Shown one piece after another: positions 6,527-13,624 of a DNA stretch of 15,646 nt (positions are counted from its first letter, which is position 1; the number at the start of each line of letters is the position of its first letter). Origin of the DNA: JAABPW01 sp037132275 (GTDB lineage Bacteria > Verrucomicrobiota > Kiritimatiellia > CAIKKV01 > CAITUY01); assembly GCA_037132275.1 (NCBI GenBank), contig JBAXPK010000054.1, positions 1-15,646 of the forward strand, given 5' to 3'. The position numbers were made by a program, and so were the translations under genes. The notes beneath the pieces were generated by a model that ran no database searches, was not told where the DNA came from, and saw only the letters and a program-made list of their open reading frames with translations.

Positions 6527-7933
6527 TTAACCTCCGCCTTCGGCCATGAGAGACTCCAGCAGAATGCTGAATTCCGGATGTTCCGGGGCGATCTCATTCT
6601 TCTGATACTTCCGGGCGGTCCGGCGCTTCTGCCGATATGAGTTGGCCGGGACGATGGAGGACGAATGTCCCGCCGCCACTTCCCACACCCCGTGGCTTCC
6701 GCTTCGCGCTGCGGTGGAAGGGGGTGTGCGAGGCATAGGCTCCATGGGTTCCGGATAGTTGACGATCATGCCCTCGTAGTTGCGCAGCACGGTGTGTGAC
6801 GGGCTTGACGAGACGATGTAGTTGGGCAATACGGGGATCTTTCCTCCGCCGTGCGGGGCATCCACGACATACGCCGGGATCGCCAGTCCGCTCAAGCGTC
6901 CGCGGAGATATTCCATGATCTCGATGCCGCGGCTGATGGGCGTCCGGAAATGTTCCACACCCCGAACCAGATCGCACTGGAAGAGATAGTAGGGGCGAAC
7001 CCGAATCTTGACGAGTCCGCGGAAGAGCTCCTCCATAACCTGCGGGGAATCGTTGATGCCGCGAAGCAGAACCGTTTGGTTCCCCAGCGGAATGCCGGCA
7101 TTCGCCAGTTTGGCGCACGCTGCGATGGACTCCGGCGTGATCTCGTTTGGATGGTTGAAATGGGTGTTGATCCATACGGGATGATATTTGGCCAGCATCT
7201 GGGTGAGCTCGCTCGTGATTCGCTGGGGGAGCACCACCGGGACACGTGTCCCGATACGGATGATTTCCACGCTAGGCACGGAACGGACAGACGCCAGGAT
7301 ACGTTCCAGAAGCGAGGTGGACATGGTAAGCGGGTCGCCTCCCGAGATCACGACATCCTTGATTTCCGGATGGGCCCGGAGATAGCCGGTGATGGTGTCA
7401 AGCTGGGCAACATCCATACACGATTCCTGATACCCGGCCACGCGTTTTCGGGTGCAATGCCGGCAGTACATCGAACACATGGTGGTGGCCATCAGCAGGG
7501 CACGGTCGCGGTATCTATGAATAAGGCCGGGCACGGGCATGTCCTCCTCCTCCTCGAGGGGATCGGCATGAAGGAAGTCCGGAGCGAAGAGTTCCTGCCC
7601 TTGCGGGACGCTCATCTGGAAGACGGGATCCGAAAGATCCGGGGTCTTGATCAGCGAGGCATAATAGGGAGTAATGGCCATCGGGTACTTCTCGGCAACC
7701 CGGGCGATGCCTTTATTGGTACGTAAGGCGGGAAAAAACTCAGTCAACTCGTTGAACGTCCGGATGCGATTCCGGATCTGCCAACGCCAGTCGTTCCATT
7801 TTGGATTCTGTTGCGGTTTGAGGGTGGGGGGGACGACCTGAGTGGTCGTGTTTGTACTTGCAGGCTCTTCTCCACTAAGCGGAGGCTCTTCTTTTACCGA
7901 TACTGATTCATGCGTCATATTGCTGGTGTTCAT
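6527..7933 (-). CDS. kamA: Lysine 2,3-aminomutase-like radical SAM/PLP enzyme (KamA family)
   Basis: The 468-residue enzyme carries the radical SAM cluster motif CSMYCRHC (Cys153, Cys157, Cys160), SGGD (197-200), and the PLP lysine Lys365 in DAPHGGGK. Against clostridial lysine 2,3-aminomutase all key positions shift by 28. Asp321 and Asp358 match Asp293 and Asp330, which hold the lysine epsilon-amino group and are replaced in glutamate 2,3-aminomutase, so L-lysine to L-beta-lysine is the likely reaction. Oddities are His361 within the usual glycine run, loss of the zinc site (Ser296 for Cys268, no C-terminal cysteines), a disordered-looking Thr/Pro-rich head of about 45 residues and a basic tail. 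The W-DW-WQ N-terminal region argues against the shorter EF-P enzyme EpmB. The ATG has AAGGAG seven bases upstream. It heads a three-gene operon with two ATP-grasp ligases. Confidence 0.9.
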   Translation of the reverse strand: MNTSNMTHESVSVKEEPPLSGEEPASTNTTTQVVPPTLKPQQNPKWNDWRWQIRNRIRTFNELTEFFPALRTNKGIARVAEKYPMAITPYYASLIKTPDLSDPVFQMSVPQGQELFAPDFLHADPLEEEEDMPVPGLIHRYRDRALLMATTMCSMYCRHCTRKRVAGYQESCMDVAQLDTITGYLRAHPEIKDVVISGGDPLTMSTSLLERILASVRSVPSVEIIRIGTRVPVVLPQRITSELTQMLAKYHPVWINTHFNHPNEITPESIAACAKLANAGIPLGNQTVLLRGINDSPQVMEELFRGLVKIRVRPYYLFQCDLVRGVEHFRTPISRGIEIMEYLRGRLSGLAIPAYVVDAPHGGGKIPVLPNYIVSSSPSHTVLRNYEGMIVNYPEPMEPMPRTPPSTAARSGSHGVWEVAAGHSSSIVPANSYRQKRRTARKYQKNEIAPEHPEFSILLESLMAEGGG

Positions 7934-7963
7934 CTAAAACTCCTTAATTTCCAAACTTGTTTA

Positions 7964-7977
7964 CATCCACACGGATG
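7964..7977. repeat. Short inverted repeat upstream of the aminomutase operon
   Basis: CATCC-acac-GGATG is a perfect 5-bp inverted repeat 31 bases before the aminomutase start codon, between the TetR-type gene and kamA. It could be an operator or a small leader hairpin. The arms are short and chance is a fair explanation. Confidence 0.2.
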
Positions 7978-8035
7978 ACTTGATCTGCGATTTAACTAAA
8001 ACGAATTCCGAACAAACCATACCTGGAAGGTCGGT

Positions 8036-8680
8036 CTACACGGTGCACCTCAACTGTTGTGACGTGCCGGCCAGCAACGACTGTCGTGCCAGGTCGAGGT
8101 TTATAATCACGTCATGTTTACTGCTTAAAATGGATAAGCCGACGGTGATCGTGCCGCATACGGCAGCGGCAAGGGCGACGGCAAAACGCCGGACTTGGGC
8201 TGAATCAGGGGAGGGGGCAGTCATAACCGGGTGCAGTCGGTGCTCGAGTTCCGTGATATATCGGGCGAAAGGCGGCTGAAGTCCAGGCACGGCTGAGGGC
8301 CGTGTGGCCACCATGGTTTGGCCCTGCAAAAAGACAAGGAAGAGATCTGAACGTTCCAACAGAAACGTCACGTGGGCATTGATGAGTTGGGTAATCCGGT
8401 CTTCCAAAGAGAGGGCAGGGGCATTAACCGCAGGCATACGCAACACCAGGTCTTCTGAAGCGAGATCCAGAAGTGTCCGGAGAATGTCGAGTTTATCCAT
8501 GAAATGCCGGTAAAAAGTGCCTTTTCCGACATCGGCGCTCTCAGTGATATCCTCGATGGCGCAACTCTCAATTCCCTTAGTATTAAATACGTAGAGGGCA
8601 GCATCAAGCAGTCTCTTCCGGGTCTTTGAGGCCCTTCGTGATGCTCTGCCCTCCATTCTAGGGTCTGGTTCGTCGTCCAT
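8036..8680 (-). CDS. TetR/AcrR family transcriptional regulator
   Basis: The product is about 214 residues. Its N-terminal DNA-binding domain contains RKRLLDAALYVFNTKGIESCAIEDITESADVG followed by KGTFYRHFMDKLDIL, the classic TetR helix-turn-helix with its GTFYxHF recognition helix. The C-terminal two thirds is the helical ligand domain, with ends such as RRFAVALAAAVCGTI. I prefer the ATG at 8680 over the GTG at 8713. A 16-bp near-palindrome at 8697-8712 then lies 17 bases upstream as a probable auto-operator, and the extra residues from GTG do not look conserved. No strong ribosome site is seen at either start. It precedes the aminomutase operon by about 100 bases on the same strand and may control it. 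The effector is unknown. Confidence 0.88.
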   Translation of the reverse strand: MDDEPDPRMEGRASRRASKTRKRLLDAALYVFNTKGIESCAIEDITESADVGKGTFYRHFMDKLDILRTLLDLASEDLVLRMPAVNAPALSLEDRITQLINAHVTFLLERSDLFLVFLQGQTMVATRPSAVPGLQPPFARYITELEHRLHPVMTAPSPDSAQVRRFAVALAAAVCGTITVGLSILSSKHDVIINLDLARQSLLAGTSQQLRCTV

Positions 8681-8696
8681 CTTGTGTGTTACCGGC

Positions 8697-8712
8697 TGGT
8701 CGAATATGACCA
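8697..8712. promoter_or_regulatory. Candidate TetR-type operator
   Basis: TGGTC and GACCA form perfect 5-bp arms around the six bases GAATAT, giving a 16-bp element immediately upstream of the preferred regulator start. Symmetric sites of this size in this position are typical for TetR-family autorepression. I see no second copy before the aminomutase gene, so co-regulation is not shown. Confidence 0.35.
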
Positions 8713-8809
8713 CTTAACCGCCTAAACTAAAAATTATGCTACAATCAACATCCTTCACCAAAATAACCACAATATCTTGTAGTACCTATCATGGCTTTCT
8801 TTAATGGGG

Positions 8810-8830
8810 AAAATAGTCGCTACTGACTAT
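8810..8830 (-). terminator. Weak intrinsic terminator after the GrpB-family gene
   Basis: On the minus strand ATAGTC-agtagc-GACTAT forms a 6-bp hairpin starting five bases after the stop codon at 8835, followed by TTTT. It is AT-rich and short but well placed to end the long operon that begins at the riboswitch. Confidence 0.45.
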
Positions 8831-8834
8831 ATCG

Positions 8835-9362
8835 TCAACAAACTTTCATCATTTTTTTTGCCTGGGCGAGCAATTGATTGACCAAGGGAGTCTTGGCTTT
8901 TGTATAGGCATCCCGATTGTGGGCATATTTATGGGCGAGCGCTTTTTTGAGAGTATTGTATTTTGCAGCCTTTTCGGGATGAACTCGTAGATAATCCCGG
9001 AACAGGATCCAACGATCCCAATGTTCGCACCCTTTGGCAACAAGATGAAGATGATGGGTTACCGGATTTCCACGCGTAAAGAAATGTCGCCCTGCCAAGC
9101 CATATTCGCCCTTGTAGACATAGCCCGCGTTCTCCAGTCTTTTAATCCAGAGAGGAAGACGTTTTAGGCTGGGGATCATCAGTGCCATATCGATGATGGG
9201 CTTGGCATCCAAACCGGGAATGGCCGTGCTGCCAATATGTTCAAGCGTAAAGCGGGCGTTGTCTGTGAAGTGTCGAAGACGACAGGCCTCGGTCTTGTAT
9301 CGATTCCGCCAGCGTGTTGTGTAGTGGGAAAGTTTAACAGTGCCTGCTTTAAGGCCGATCAT
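8835..9362 (-). CDS. GrpB family protein (UPF0157, nucleotidyltransferase-like)
   Basis: The 175-residue product shows the family core EHIGSTAIPGLDAKPIIDM (residues 41-59), in which the GS and later Asp resemble the active site of beta-type nucleotidyltransferases. It also has GRHFFTRG, THHLHLV, and the C-terminal FRDYLRVHPEKAAKYNTLKK region typical of GrpB. No biochemical role is established for the family. I chose the ATG at 9362, although the frame extends to 9437, because it overlaps the stop of the pterin dehydratase gene as ATGA and has GGAGAAGG just upstream. This indicates translational coupling. It is the last gene before the small terminator at 8810-8830. Confidence 0.88.
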   Translation of the reverse strand: MIGLKAGTVKLSHYTTRWRNRYKTEACRLRHFTDNARFTLEHIGSTAIPGLDAKPIIDMALMIPSLKRLPLWIKRLENAGYVYKGEYGLAGRHFFTRGNPVTHHLHLVAKGCEHWDRWILFRDYLRVHPEKAAKYNTLKKALAHKYAHNRDAYTKAKTPLVNQLLAQAKKMMKVC

Positions 9363-9700
9363 ACCTTCTCCAGAAGATCTGCCTTGGCCGCTAGAATAAA
9401 GTCGCTTTCGGTGAGGCCGCCGATCTTGTGAGTCCATATCTCCAGCTTCACCTTGCCCCAGGAGAGCAAAATGTCGGGATGATGCCCCTGTTGCTCAGCC
9501 AGTAATCCAACGCGGTTGGTGAAGGCCAGCGCCTCAATAAAGTTTTTGAAAGTAAAAACTTTTTCAAGTTTCCTGGTTTCGACAAGTTGCCAACTGCCGC
9601 CAAGTTGGGCCGCCCAGTATTTAAGCGCATCGCCTTCCAAGGGCGGCGTTCCTCCTTTGCAGGGGGTGCAAGACTGTGAAGCAAGATCGCAGTATGGCAT
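9359..9700 (-). CDS. phhB: Pterin-4a-carbinolamine dehydratase
   Basis: This 113-residue protein has the intact family signature. Glu-x3-His-His-Pro (His73, His74, Pro75) is followed at the right spacing by Trp81, His91 and Asp100. The enzyme dehydrates 4a-hydroxy-tetrahydropterins formed by pterin-dependent hydroxylases, restoring the cofactor, and homologues are also found where no such hydroxylase is known. An N-terminal CDLASQSCTPC segment is common in bacterial members. The ATG has GGAG seven bases upstream and lies 19 bases after the UDP-xylose synthase stop. Its stop overlaps the next start. No aromatic amino acid hydroxylase is visible in the window, so its partner is unknown. Confidence 0.92.
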   Translation of the reverse strand: MPYCDLASQSCTPCKGGTPPLEGDALKYWAAQLGGSWQLVETRKLEKVFTFKNFIEALAFTNRVGLLAEQQGHHPDILLSWGKVKLEIWTHKIGGLTESDFILAAKADLLEKV

Positions 9701-9719
9701 GGGCGCTCTCCGGATGTGA

Positions 9720-10682
9720 TTAAACCTTGGACTCCTTCAACAATTTGGTGAAGTAGGCGATGGTTTTGGCGAGTCCCTCGTCGAGCGGGATTGTGGGTTG
9801 CCAGTTCAACGTTTTTTTGGCGATAGAAATATCCGGTTGCCGTTGTTTGGGATCATCGGCGGGAAGGGGGTTGAAAATCAGTTTGGATTTCGAGCCCGAG
9901 AGTTTGATGACTTTTTCAGCCAGTTCCAGCATGGTGAATTCGCCGGGATTGCCGATATTGATGGGGCCGGTGACCTCATCAGGTGTATTCATCAGGCTGA
10001 TCAGGCCGTTGACCAGATCGTCCACGTAACAGAAGGAACGGGTTTGTTTTCCGTCGCCATAGATAGTGATGGGATCATCACGAAGCGCCTGCACGATGAA
10101 GTTCGAGACGACGCGGCCATCATGGGGATGCATTCGTGGGCCGTAGGTGTTGAAGATGCGTGCGACCTTGATGCGGACACTGTTCTGGCGATGATAGTCG
10201 AAGAAAAGCGTCTCGGCACAGCGTTTCCCTTCGTCATAACACGAGCGGATGCCAATCGGGTTCACGTGGCCCCAGTAATCTTCGCGTTGGGGATGGATCT
10301 GCGGGTCGCCGTAGACTTCGCTGGTGGAGGCCTGGAGAATCGTGGCGCGGACGCGCTTGGCAAGCCCGAGCATGTTGATGGCTCCATGCACGCTGGTCTT
10401 CGTGGTTTGCACGGGGTCATATTGATAATGAACGGGCGAGGCCGGACAAGCCATGTTGTAAATTTGGTCTACCTCCACATAGAGCGGAAATGTCACATCA
10501 TGTCGCATCAGTTCAAAGAACGGGTTTTGAAGCAGATGGGCGATATTCGCTTTTGAACCGGTAAAATAATTGTCGGCGCAGATGACCTCATGACCTTGTG
10601 CCAGAAGTTTTTCGCACAGGTGGGATCCCAGGAAGCCCGCTCCCCCTGTAACCAGAATGCGCTTGGATATCAGTGTTTTCAT
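9720..10682 (-). CDS. uxs: UDP-glucuronate decarboxylase (UDP-xylose synthase), SDR family
   Basis: The 320-residue protein is an extended short-chain dehydrogenase. It has the NAD-binding loop TGGAGFLG (12-19), QASTSEVYGDP (118-127), the catalytic Tyr149 and Lys153 in SCYDEGKR, and FNTYGPRMHPHDGRVVSNF (177-195), which is characteristic of UXS. The CPASP block at 79-83 also fits. It would convert UDP-glucuronate to UDP-xylose in the cytosol for surface polysaccharides. I start it at ATG 10682. The same frame reaches a TTG at 10718, but the added residues precede the beta-alpha-beta NAD fold without conservation. It follows the multi-receiver gene by about 50 bases and precedes the dehydratase by 19. 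No UDP-glucose dehydrogenase is in view. Confidence 0.93.
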   Translation of the reverse strand: MKTLISKRILVTGGAGFLGSHLCEKLLAQGHEVICADNYFTGSKANIAHLLQNPFFELMRHDVTFPLYVEVDQIYNMACPASPVHYQYDPVQTTKTSVHGAINMLGLAKRVRATILQASTSEVYGDPQIHPQREDYWGHVNPIGIRSCYDEGKRCAETLFFDYHRQNSVRIKVARIFNTYGPRMHPHDGRVVSNFIVQALRDDPITIYGDGKQTRSFCYVDDLVNGLISLMNTPDEVTGPINIGNPGEFTMLELAEKVIKLSGSKSKLIFNPLPADDPKQRQPDISIAKKTLNWQPTIPLDEGLAKTIAYFTKLLKESKV

Positions 10683-10733
10683 GTCGTCACTATACAGACG
10701 ATCAGGCAAAAGAGGCAAGTCAAGGATGCGATC

Positions 10734-12761
10734 CTACCCCTTGAGTGTCAGGACACGCTGGATCTCTACTTCCAGCAGGCTGGGATCAACGGCGGCACGC
10801 TTCGGCGTGGCCGTGGGGAGACCGGGAATTAGGGTCTGCAACTCCTTGATGAGGGTCATTGGTTTGAAGGGGAGTGAGACTTTGCCCAGAATGTCAGTCG
10901 CGTCATGGTCTGGCAGGGCGAAGGTTGCGTCACGGGTGGCCACTATGAGTTTAACGTCTTTCAATCGCACATTCTTCCGGATCTGTTTGATGAAGGCTTC
11001 GATCGTCATATCCGGAAGAGGATGACTCACGATCAGATATTGAGGAATTAAATTATTAAGGCGCTGCAGGGCGTCGGAAGCACCTTTAGCCAACAGAACT
11101 TGGCAGGCCCCGAGTTGATGAAGCGTCGTGCCGACTAACAGCAGTTGCGGGAGTTCATGATCGACCACCATAATGGCCATTCCCGGTGTCTGTTTTTTAG
11201 AGCGGTTATGCCAGAGTACGCGCCTGATTTGGGTGAGAAAGGCCGGCATAATCGGCGGCTTGATGACATAGTCGCTGGCGCCCAATTTCATGACGCGTTC
11301 AATACTTGAGTCTCGGCTAATGATCATGAGGGTGCGCAAGGAGCCTTCGTCAGGCTGTTCATTCAGGCGCTGCAGTAGATGAAACCCGCTGTCTTCGGGA
11401 AGGTCATCATCGACGATCAGCAGGCAAAAGCGGACCTCTGACATCCGTTGGAACGCGGTTTCTGTGTCCGGGAACATTTCCACGCAAAAGGTTTCGTGTT
11501 CCAAAATCTGCTTGATGGCCTTCGCCATGGCGGCTTGGCTCAGGCAAAGCGCGATGGGTGCTTTGTGGTGTGTCAGGGAAAGGGAATCGGAGATGATTCT
11601 TTTTCCGCCCGAGGGCAATTCGGCCTCGCTGAAAGCCATGTAGAGGTGACTTTCCGCCCGGACGGAAGCCTCCTCAATAGAGGTGTTCGGTGTGTTGACT
11701 GTAAACCCGATGCAGGGGGTCACAGGGATGGTGTTCCCCGACGAGCTTTTGATGCTCAACTGATTCAGGGCAGGAAACATTTTTTCAATAGCCTTCATCG
11801 CGCCGAAGTGGTCTTCCCCTGTCAGGATAACGGCAAATTCCGAGGCGCTCCAATGTGCCACCACGTCGGTAGCCCGGAATGAGGAGGAAAGAATCACTCC
11901 GATCAGGCGAAGCAACTCGTCGCGATCGGCGGGCGCGCATTCATTCATAACCGTAGTATACCGGAGGATGCCGACCAATACGAAAGCCACCGGTTCGTTC
12001 TGTTGGAGTGAGTGCTGAAGCTGGCGATAGATTTCGTAGCAGGCGGCCCGGTTGGGGAGGCCGGTAACCGGATCCCGGCGTGCCTGCAGTCCTTTTATAT
12101 GGCTTCTTTTAAGCCGCAGTGTCAGATAGTTTGCGATGTCTTTGAGAGGCGTGTTTTTTTTGAAAACCCCATCTGCGCCCGGAACGGGAAAAAACTGATA
12201 GTCCTGATTCTCGGGGGGGGAGGGAGTGATTGCGATGACGGGCAGTATGGCCGTTTCAGGCCGGGTTCGCAGGTCGGCGATAAACTCGCGACCATCCATG
12301 TCGGCAAGCACGATGTCTACAATACAGAATGCCACCGATGAGTGGGATAGAACGTCTTTCGCCTTGTGGGGCGACTCCGCCACGATACACCGATAACGGC
12401 TGGTATTCAGGCTGCCTGACAGGCGTGCGGCATAAGCGGCATCCGAGGAAACAATGAGCACAAGGGCGGGAGCGTTGGGGGTTCGCGTAATTTCCAACTG
12501 GATGTCCGAGATCAAATCGCGGAGTCGCGCAGGGAATTCCGCAGAGGACGCCTGCTCCGCCTTGCGGGCGGATATGAGAAGAGTCTCCATGCCGCGAAAT
12601 TCACTTGAGGCGCGCAGTAAAGTGACCTGTCTTCGCGCTTCGTTTTCAGCTTGGGGATTGGATTCAAGCTTTTCCAAAGTCGCGGACAGGCTGGCGAGCC
12701 GGTATGTCAGATTTACGGGAGACTGGTGTACGTTTGACATATTTGTGTAGCCTATCTTCAT
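10734..12761 (-). CDS. Multi-receiver regulator with degenerate GGDEF domain
   Basis: The 675-residue cytosolic protein has no membrane segment. In order it contains an HPt-like helical head lacking the phosphorylatable His (about 20-92), receiver 1 with Asp149 and Lys201/202 (100-218), and a GGDEF-like domain beginning DPVTGLPNR (230-238). The GGDEF active site there is replaced by SASEF (305-309). Receiver 2 has Asp451 and Lys501 (401-517). Receiver 3 has the phospho-Asp replaced by Ser579 but Lys633 kept (528-645). It is probably not an active diguanylate cyclase; it may act as a phosphorelay or protein-interaction hub. A second Met eight residues in (12740) could be the true start, with AGG ten bases before it. 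The gene starts 13 bases after the DUF3108 stop. Confidence 0.85.
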   Translation of the reverse strand: MKIGYTNMSNVHQSPVNLTYRLASLSATLEKLESNPQAENEARRQVTLLRASSEFRGMETLLISARKAEQASSAEFPARLRDLISDIQLEITRTPNAPALVLIVSSDAAYAARLSGSLNTSRYRCIVAESPHKAKDVLSHSSVAFCIVDIVLADMDGREFIADLRTRPETAILPVIAITPSPPENQDYQFFPVPGADGVFKKNTPLKDIANYLTLRLKRSHIKGLQARRDPVTGLPNRAACYEIYRQLQHSLQQNEPVAFVLVGILRYTTVMNECAPADRDELLRLIGVILSSSFRATDVVAHWSASEFAVILTGEDHFGAMKAIEKMFPALNQLSIKSSSGNTIPVTPCIGFTVNTPNTSIEEASVRAESHLYMAFSEAELPSGGKRIISDSLSLTHHKAPIALCLSQAAMAKAIKQILEHETFCVEMFPDTETAFQRMSEVRFCLLIVDDDLPEDSGFHLLQRLNEQPDEGSLRTLMIISRDSSIERVMKLGASDYVIKPPIMPAFLTQIRRVLWHNRSKKQTPGMAIMVVDHELPQLLLVGTTLHQLGACQVLLAKGASDALQRLNNLIPQYLIVSHPLPDMTIEAFIKQIRKNVRLKDVKLIVATRDATFALPDHDATDILGKVSLPFKPMTLIKELQTLIPGLPTATPKRAAVDPSLLEVEIQRVLTLKG

Positions 12762-12774
12762 TCACTGGCCAACG

Positions 12775-13581
12775 TCAAGGAGGCTTCGTGGATAATTGTT
12801 GTTTGATCCAAAAATCTTTCCCGGGCCCCTCGACTTGGACAACCACGGCCCGGACATTGGCGACCGGGATGCTGGCCTCGATTCTGGTCGCGAGGCAGCG
12901 CGGATCATCAGAGAGCCAGACCCAAAGCTTTCCTTTGCGCACGAAGAGTCCGTTAAACGCCGCCTCGGGTTCTACTTTGATGCTGGCGACCTCATCATAG
13001 TTGGGGACGTCTGTTTTTTCCTTTTTCTGGATGTTCACCCAGAGGTCGTAGATTTTTTCATCGGCCATGACCCTGAAATGTTCCCGCTTTCCGACGGTAA
13101 AGGTGTTGGTGCGCAGGAGATACATCAGGGAGGGGATATCCCGGGTTTCCGGCTCAATGATGAATGTCCGCTTTTTCCCGGTGAGTTTGGATTCCCAGCG
13201 TGCGACCAGGTTGGTTCGGTCAAACACGGTGACTTCATTGTACTTATGGGTTCCTTCGCTCATATTTTTGGCGAAGCGGACAGGAAGAAACGTGATGGGG
13301 TCAACAAGGCTCTCAATGGTGTCGTCAACCGGATATATTTTCTCGACCACCCTGTTGGAGAGCGTGCGGAGGCGGATGGCCAGCAGCTTGCGGCCCTCGA
13401 CTTCCGTCCATTCCGTCCAACTGATGGCCGTTCCTACGGGGAGATAACCCCAATAGATGCGATAAGTGATTTTCTCACCTATCGGCCAGTTGAATCCGGC
13501 AAGATAATTGGTGTCGGGTTCCCCCCATACGGCCATGGCCCAGAATAAGCCCATCAAGGAATATGACAACGTCCGCCGCAT
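12775..13581 (-). CDS. DUF3108 domain protein, exported
   Basis: The 268-residue product begins with MRRTLSYSLMGLFWAMAVWGEP, shown here as two parts for reading: a basic MRRT start and a hydrophobic core ending near VWGEP, a signal peptide. The mature part is a beta-rich DUF3108 (PF11306) domain: GEKITYRIYWGYLPVGTA, VDDTIESLVDP, LPVRFAKNMSEG and a repeated pattern of strand pairs. Members are predicted periplasmic or envelope proteins of beta-barrel-like fold with no settled function. It lies 43 bases after the radical SAM gene and 13 bases before the multi-receiver gene, so the three probably share a transcript. No good ribosome site is visible before the ATG. Confidence 0.82.
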   Translation of the reverse strand: MRRTLSYSLMGLFWAMAVWGEPDTNYLAGFNWPIGEKITYRIYWGYLPVGTAISWTEWTEVEGRKLLAIRLRTLSNRVVEKIYPVDDTIESLVDPITFLPVRFAKNMSEGTHKYNEVTVFDRTNLVARWESKLTGKKRTFIIEPETRDIPSLMYLLRTNTFTVGKREHFRVMADEKIYDLWVNIQKKEKTDVPNYDEVASIKVEPEAAFNGLFVRKGKLWVWLSDDPRCLATRIEASIPVANVRAVVVQVEGPGKDFWIKQQLSTKPP

Positions 13582-13624
13582 ATGGAGGATGAAAGCCTGA
13601 AAGCGGAGCGGATGTCAATATGTC

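Noticed and set aside
6851..7726. A 291-codon plus-strand open frame inside the aminomutase gene
   Set aside because: It is an antisense shadow of a strongly recognised radical SAM gene, and its translation has no domain character. The same holds for the antisense frames over the UDP-xylose synthase, DUF3108 and maturase genes.
6527..7933. Glutamate 2,3-aminomutase or EF-P lysine aminomutase EpmB
   Set aside because: Both lysine-specific aspartates are present at the exact positions, and the protein is far longer than EpmB, with the W-DW-WQ N-terminal region of true aminomutases.
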